Shown one piece after another: positions 15,819 to 17,392 of a stretch of 17,392 bases of DNA. Both the position numbers and the translations under genes were made by a program. The notes under the pieces were generated by a model. It was not told where the DNA came from. It was given only the letters and a program-made list of their open reading frames with translations, and made no database searches. Numbering within the stretch: the first letter of the stretch is position 1; each line of letters begins with the position of its first letter. Source of the stretch: Chrysochromulina tobinii (taxonomy: Eukaryota; Haptophyta; Prymnesiales; Chrysochromulinaceae); the NCBI GenBank assembly GCA_001275005.1, contig JWZX01000909.1, positions 1 to 17,392 of the forward strand. Direction: 5' to 3'.

Positions 15819-15842
15819 ACACCGGGGGGAGCCGGGACACAC
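15819..15842 (-). promoter_or_regulatory. 24-nt element shared with the membrane-protein gene, copy 2
   Basis: Identical over 24 nt to 9979-10002, on the same strand relative to its gene and about 94 nt upstream of the TTLL ATG, against about 85 nt in the other case. Matching orientation and distance suggest a common promoter or 5' UTR element rather than random repeat scatter. Confidence 0.6.
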
Positions 15843-15997
15843 GAGCGGTACTATGTTGTTAAAGATGCGTTTGATGCAAGTAAAGTTCGCAAAAAGCTGA
15901 AACAGTTTTTATTAACGTAATAGTAATAGTAAGAGCTCTAGAGACCGGACTCTGCGACTGCGCTCTCACACGACTCGTGCTTGGTGATACTAATACG

Positions 15998-16104
15998 TAC
16001 TACTACGCAGCTCGCAGGATGAATTTGACTAGTGTCTTTGACTACGACTTAATATTTTCATACTACTACGCAGGATGCATTTGACTTTGTCTTTGACTAC
16101 GACT
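15998..16104. repeat. Two-copy direct repeat (63-bp period)
   Basis: 'tactactacgcag' followed by 'caggatg', 'atttgact', 'gtctttgactacgactta' occurs from 15998 and again from 16061. Copy 1 carries a few extra bases ('ctcg' and 'ag'). It is non-coding and lies in the 3' flank of the minus-strand gene that ends at 16176. Confidence 0.85.
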
Positions 16105-16175
16105 TACGACTTTTTGCTGGTGTTCACTCCACGCGTCCACGGAGCTCCCCACGAGCGACGAGCCACGTCCCCGGC

Positions 16176-17183
16176 TCATGTCGGATTGCCCTCGCGATAT
16201 CCTTTCTGCCACGCCTGCATCTTGAGCGCCCACGCATTCGCCTCGTCGCGGCTCATGGCGGGCCGGATCTTCTTGGCGCGGCTGGGCGCGCCCGTCATCG
16301 TCCCTCCAACCGGCGTCGTGGAGCGCCACATCGGTCGGCGTGCGATGCGGCGCGCGGCGACGAATTCCTTGTTTTGCTGAGCGCGCCGAACCGACTCGGC
16401 TTGCTTGGCGGCGAGCGCACGACGCATGGCCTCCTCGTAGGCCTGCTGCTCGTGCACGACGTCCGCGATCGTCACGCCGAGCCGCATCGCACGCCCCAAG
16501 ATGGACCGTTGCACGTGATCGATCTCGACCTCAAGGGGGTCGAACGTGATCGTCGAGCAATATCGTGAAAGACGCGCTTTTGCCGAGCCACTGGCCTCTG
16601 TGGGCGGCACGTGTATACTCGGCGCGCCCTTGCCCTTGGCTGCGGACGCGGGGCTACCGCTGCTGCTTGCGGCTGCCGCTACAGGGGCGCCACCATCGTC
16701 GCCACTAAGCATCATGGCGCTCGCACTCTGCGGCCGCTTTGGAGCCCACGACAGTTGCGGCGCGGACGAAGAATTCTGCAGGCGAGGAGCCGAAGATTTC
16801 TGCAATCGTGCTGTGCGCAGCTTGGAGCAGAGATGTCGGAACTGGCCGAAGGTCACAGCCACGCAGCCGCTGCGGTTGAACTCGGAGTTGAACTGGCTCA
16901 GCTCAGCACGCGCTGCCTGGGTGAACGGCGTCAGCTGCAACATCCTCAGCGCCACTGGGACCCACTCTATTCCTCTGATGGCGCCGTCGTCTCCGTCGAC
17001 GGTGACGAAGGAATCGAAGACGCGCCTCAAGGCGTCTGCTTCGTCGCCGCGCGAGCTCACAGCGACGAGGTGTGAGGTGAGAATACCTAGGTTTTGGAAT
17101 GCTAGGCGGCGCTCGGCGAGGTCGATGCGCCTCTGTTCGGAGGCATCCGAGGCCGTATACACAGAGCCTGCCCTCGATTGCAT
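16176..17183 (-). CDS. Uncharacterised protein with degenerate EF-hand-like N-terminus and C-terminal helix
   Basis: The frame opens at a GTG (17207); the first ATG is 17183, giving 335 residues. Residues about 18-125 are helical, with the acidic segment FDSFVTVDGDDGAIRGIEWV and, 30 residues on, FNSEFNRSGCVAVTFGQF. These look like a pair of degenerate EF-hands (helix-loop-helix spacing present, calcium ligands incomplete). A Ser/Ala/Gly-rich linker (about 130-205) is followed by a helical, Arg/Ala/Gln-rich stretch (EEAMRRALAAKQAESVRRAQQ), then PMWRSTTPVGG and a basic C-terminus. The gene lies in the same orientation upstream of the TTLL gene, which weakly suggests a cytoskeletal or flagellar role. 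I do not recognise the family. Confidence 0.7.
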   Translation of the reverse strand: MQSRAGSVYTASDASEQRRIDLAERRLAFQNLGILTSHLVAVSSRGDEADALRRVFDSFVTVDGDDGAIRGIEWVPVALRMLQLTPFTQAARAELSQFNSEFNRSGCVAVTFGQFRHLCSKLRTARLQKSSAPRLQNSSSAPQLSWAPKRPQSASAMMLSGDDGGAPVAAAASSSGSPASAAKGKGAPSIHVPPTEASGSAKARLSRYCSTITFDPLEVEIDHVQRSILGRAMRLGVTIADVVHEQQAYEEAMRRALAAKQAESVRRAQQNKEFVAARRIARRPMWRSTTPVGGTMTGAPSRAKKIRPAMSRDEANAWALKMQAWQKGYREGNPT

Positions 17184-17298
17184 GCACGCGAGCCTGCCCT
17201 CGTTCACTCACGGTCGGCGAGCTCGAGCAAAAAGGGGTCTTTTGAAGAGACGAAACGCGCCGCGGCGCAGTGACGGTTAACGGTGTTTTCCACCAAGT

Positions 17299-17392
17299 GA
17301 GCAACTGTGAATTTTTTTATCACAGCTCCTCAAGTTCGAGCAGCTGTGAGTTTCATTCTCACAGCTCCTCGCAACTTGTAGCACCTGTGACT
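17299..17392. repeat. Hairpin-forming minisatellite at the window edge
   Basis: Units begin at 17299, 17338 and 17379 (periods 39 and 41 nt); the third is cut by the window end. Each starts as 'gagca' or 'tagca' followed by N-CTGTGA, and the first two then have 'TCACAGCTCCT'. Unit 2 contains a perfect 9-bp hairpin, AGCTGTGAG / CTCACAGCT, with a 7-nt loop. Unit 1 keeps CTGTGA / TCACAG with a T-rich loop. It lies about 115 nt upstream of the minus-strand gene starting at 17183. Confidence 0.85.

Larger units (their letters stand above)
15726..16175. other. Upstream region of the TTLL gene / 3' flank of the next gene
   Basis: This separates two minus-strand genes, so it should hold the promoter and 5' UTR of the TTLL gene and the 3' UTR of the gene at 16176-17183. 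It contains an inverted repeat at 15744-15769, the 24-nt shared element, an AT-rich stretch (about 15880-15935, with 'taatagtaatagtaa') and a 63-bp-period direct repeat. No coding frame is supported. Confidence 0.6.

Overview
The window looks like nuclear DNA of a unicellular, flagellated, photosynthetic eukaryote, most likely a haptophyte alga (coccolithophore/Chrysochromulina/Prymnesium type). The evidence is indirect. Coding DNA is GC-rich with strongly GC-biased third positions, and intergenic DNA has AT-rich patches. The genes are large and eukaryote-specific: a tubulin tyrosine ligase-like enzyme, a GT47 exostosin-type glycosyltransferase with an algal-type cysteine-rich tail, EF-hand and ankyrin proteins, and a plastid-type FtsH-related peptidase. 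There are also credible GT-AG introns. Several long reading frames open at GTG or TTG, so I moved their starts to the first in-frame ATG. A pelagophyte or another chlorophyll-c alga cannot be excluded.

Layout, left to right. A plus-strand protein (362-2047, possibly spliced to 2183) has a helical N-terminal bundle, an 11-residue tandem repeat and ankyrin repeats. Its 3' end carries a 151-bp tandem duplication. A gene-poor stretch (2184-3228) follows, with a minisatellite and AT-rich patches. Next comes the GT47 glycosyltransferase (3277-4986, plus), perhaps with an upstream exon. A compact four-EF-hand protein (5466-6104, plus) follows. A large multi-pass membrane protein (6881-9894, minus) is split over two frames that a predicted 86-nt intron joins. 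It faces, across a 278-bp A/C-rich divergent promoter region, an M41/FtsH-like plastid peptidase homologue without an AAA module (10173-11222, plus). After a gap of about 870 bp come two minus-strand genes: an LRR/coiled-coil/TTL-domain protein of 1211 residues (12090-15725) and a degenerate EF-hand/coiled-coil protein (16176-17183). The window ends in a hairpin-forming minisatellite.

The genes do not form an operon or an obvious single system. Loose themes are flagellar/cytoskeletal work (TTLL, its neighbour, perhaps the EF-hand protein), cell-surface or secretory work (GT47 and the membrane protein) and plastid maintenance (the M41-like protein). The most useful leads are: the exon-and-intron tandem duplication at 1881-2182; a 24-nt identical element found about 85-95 nt upstream of the starts of two different genes; the uncharacterised large membrane protein; and the possible cell-death-type helical bundle fused to ankyrin repeats. 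I saw no mobile element, CRISPR array, tRNA, rRNA or bacterial-type operon.
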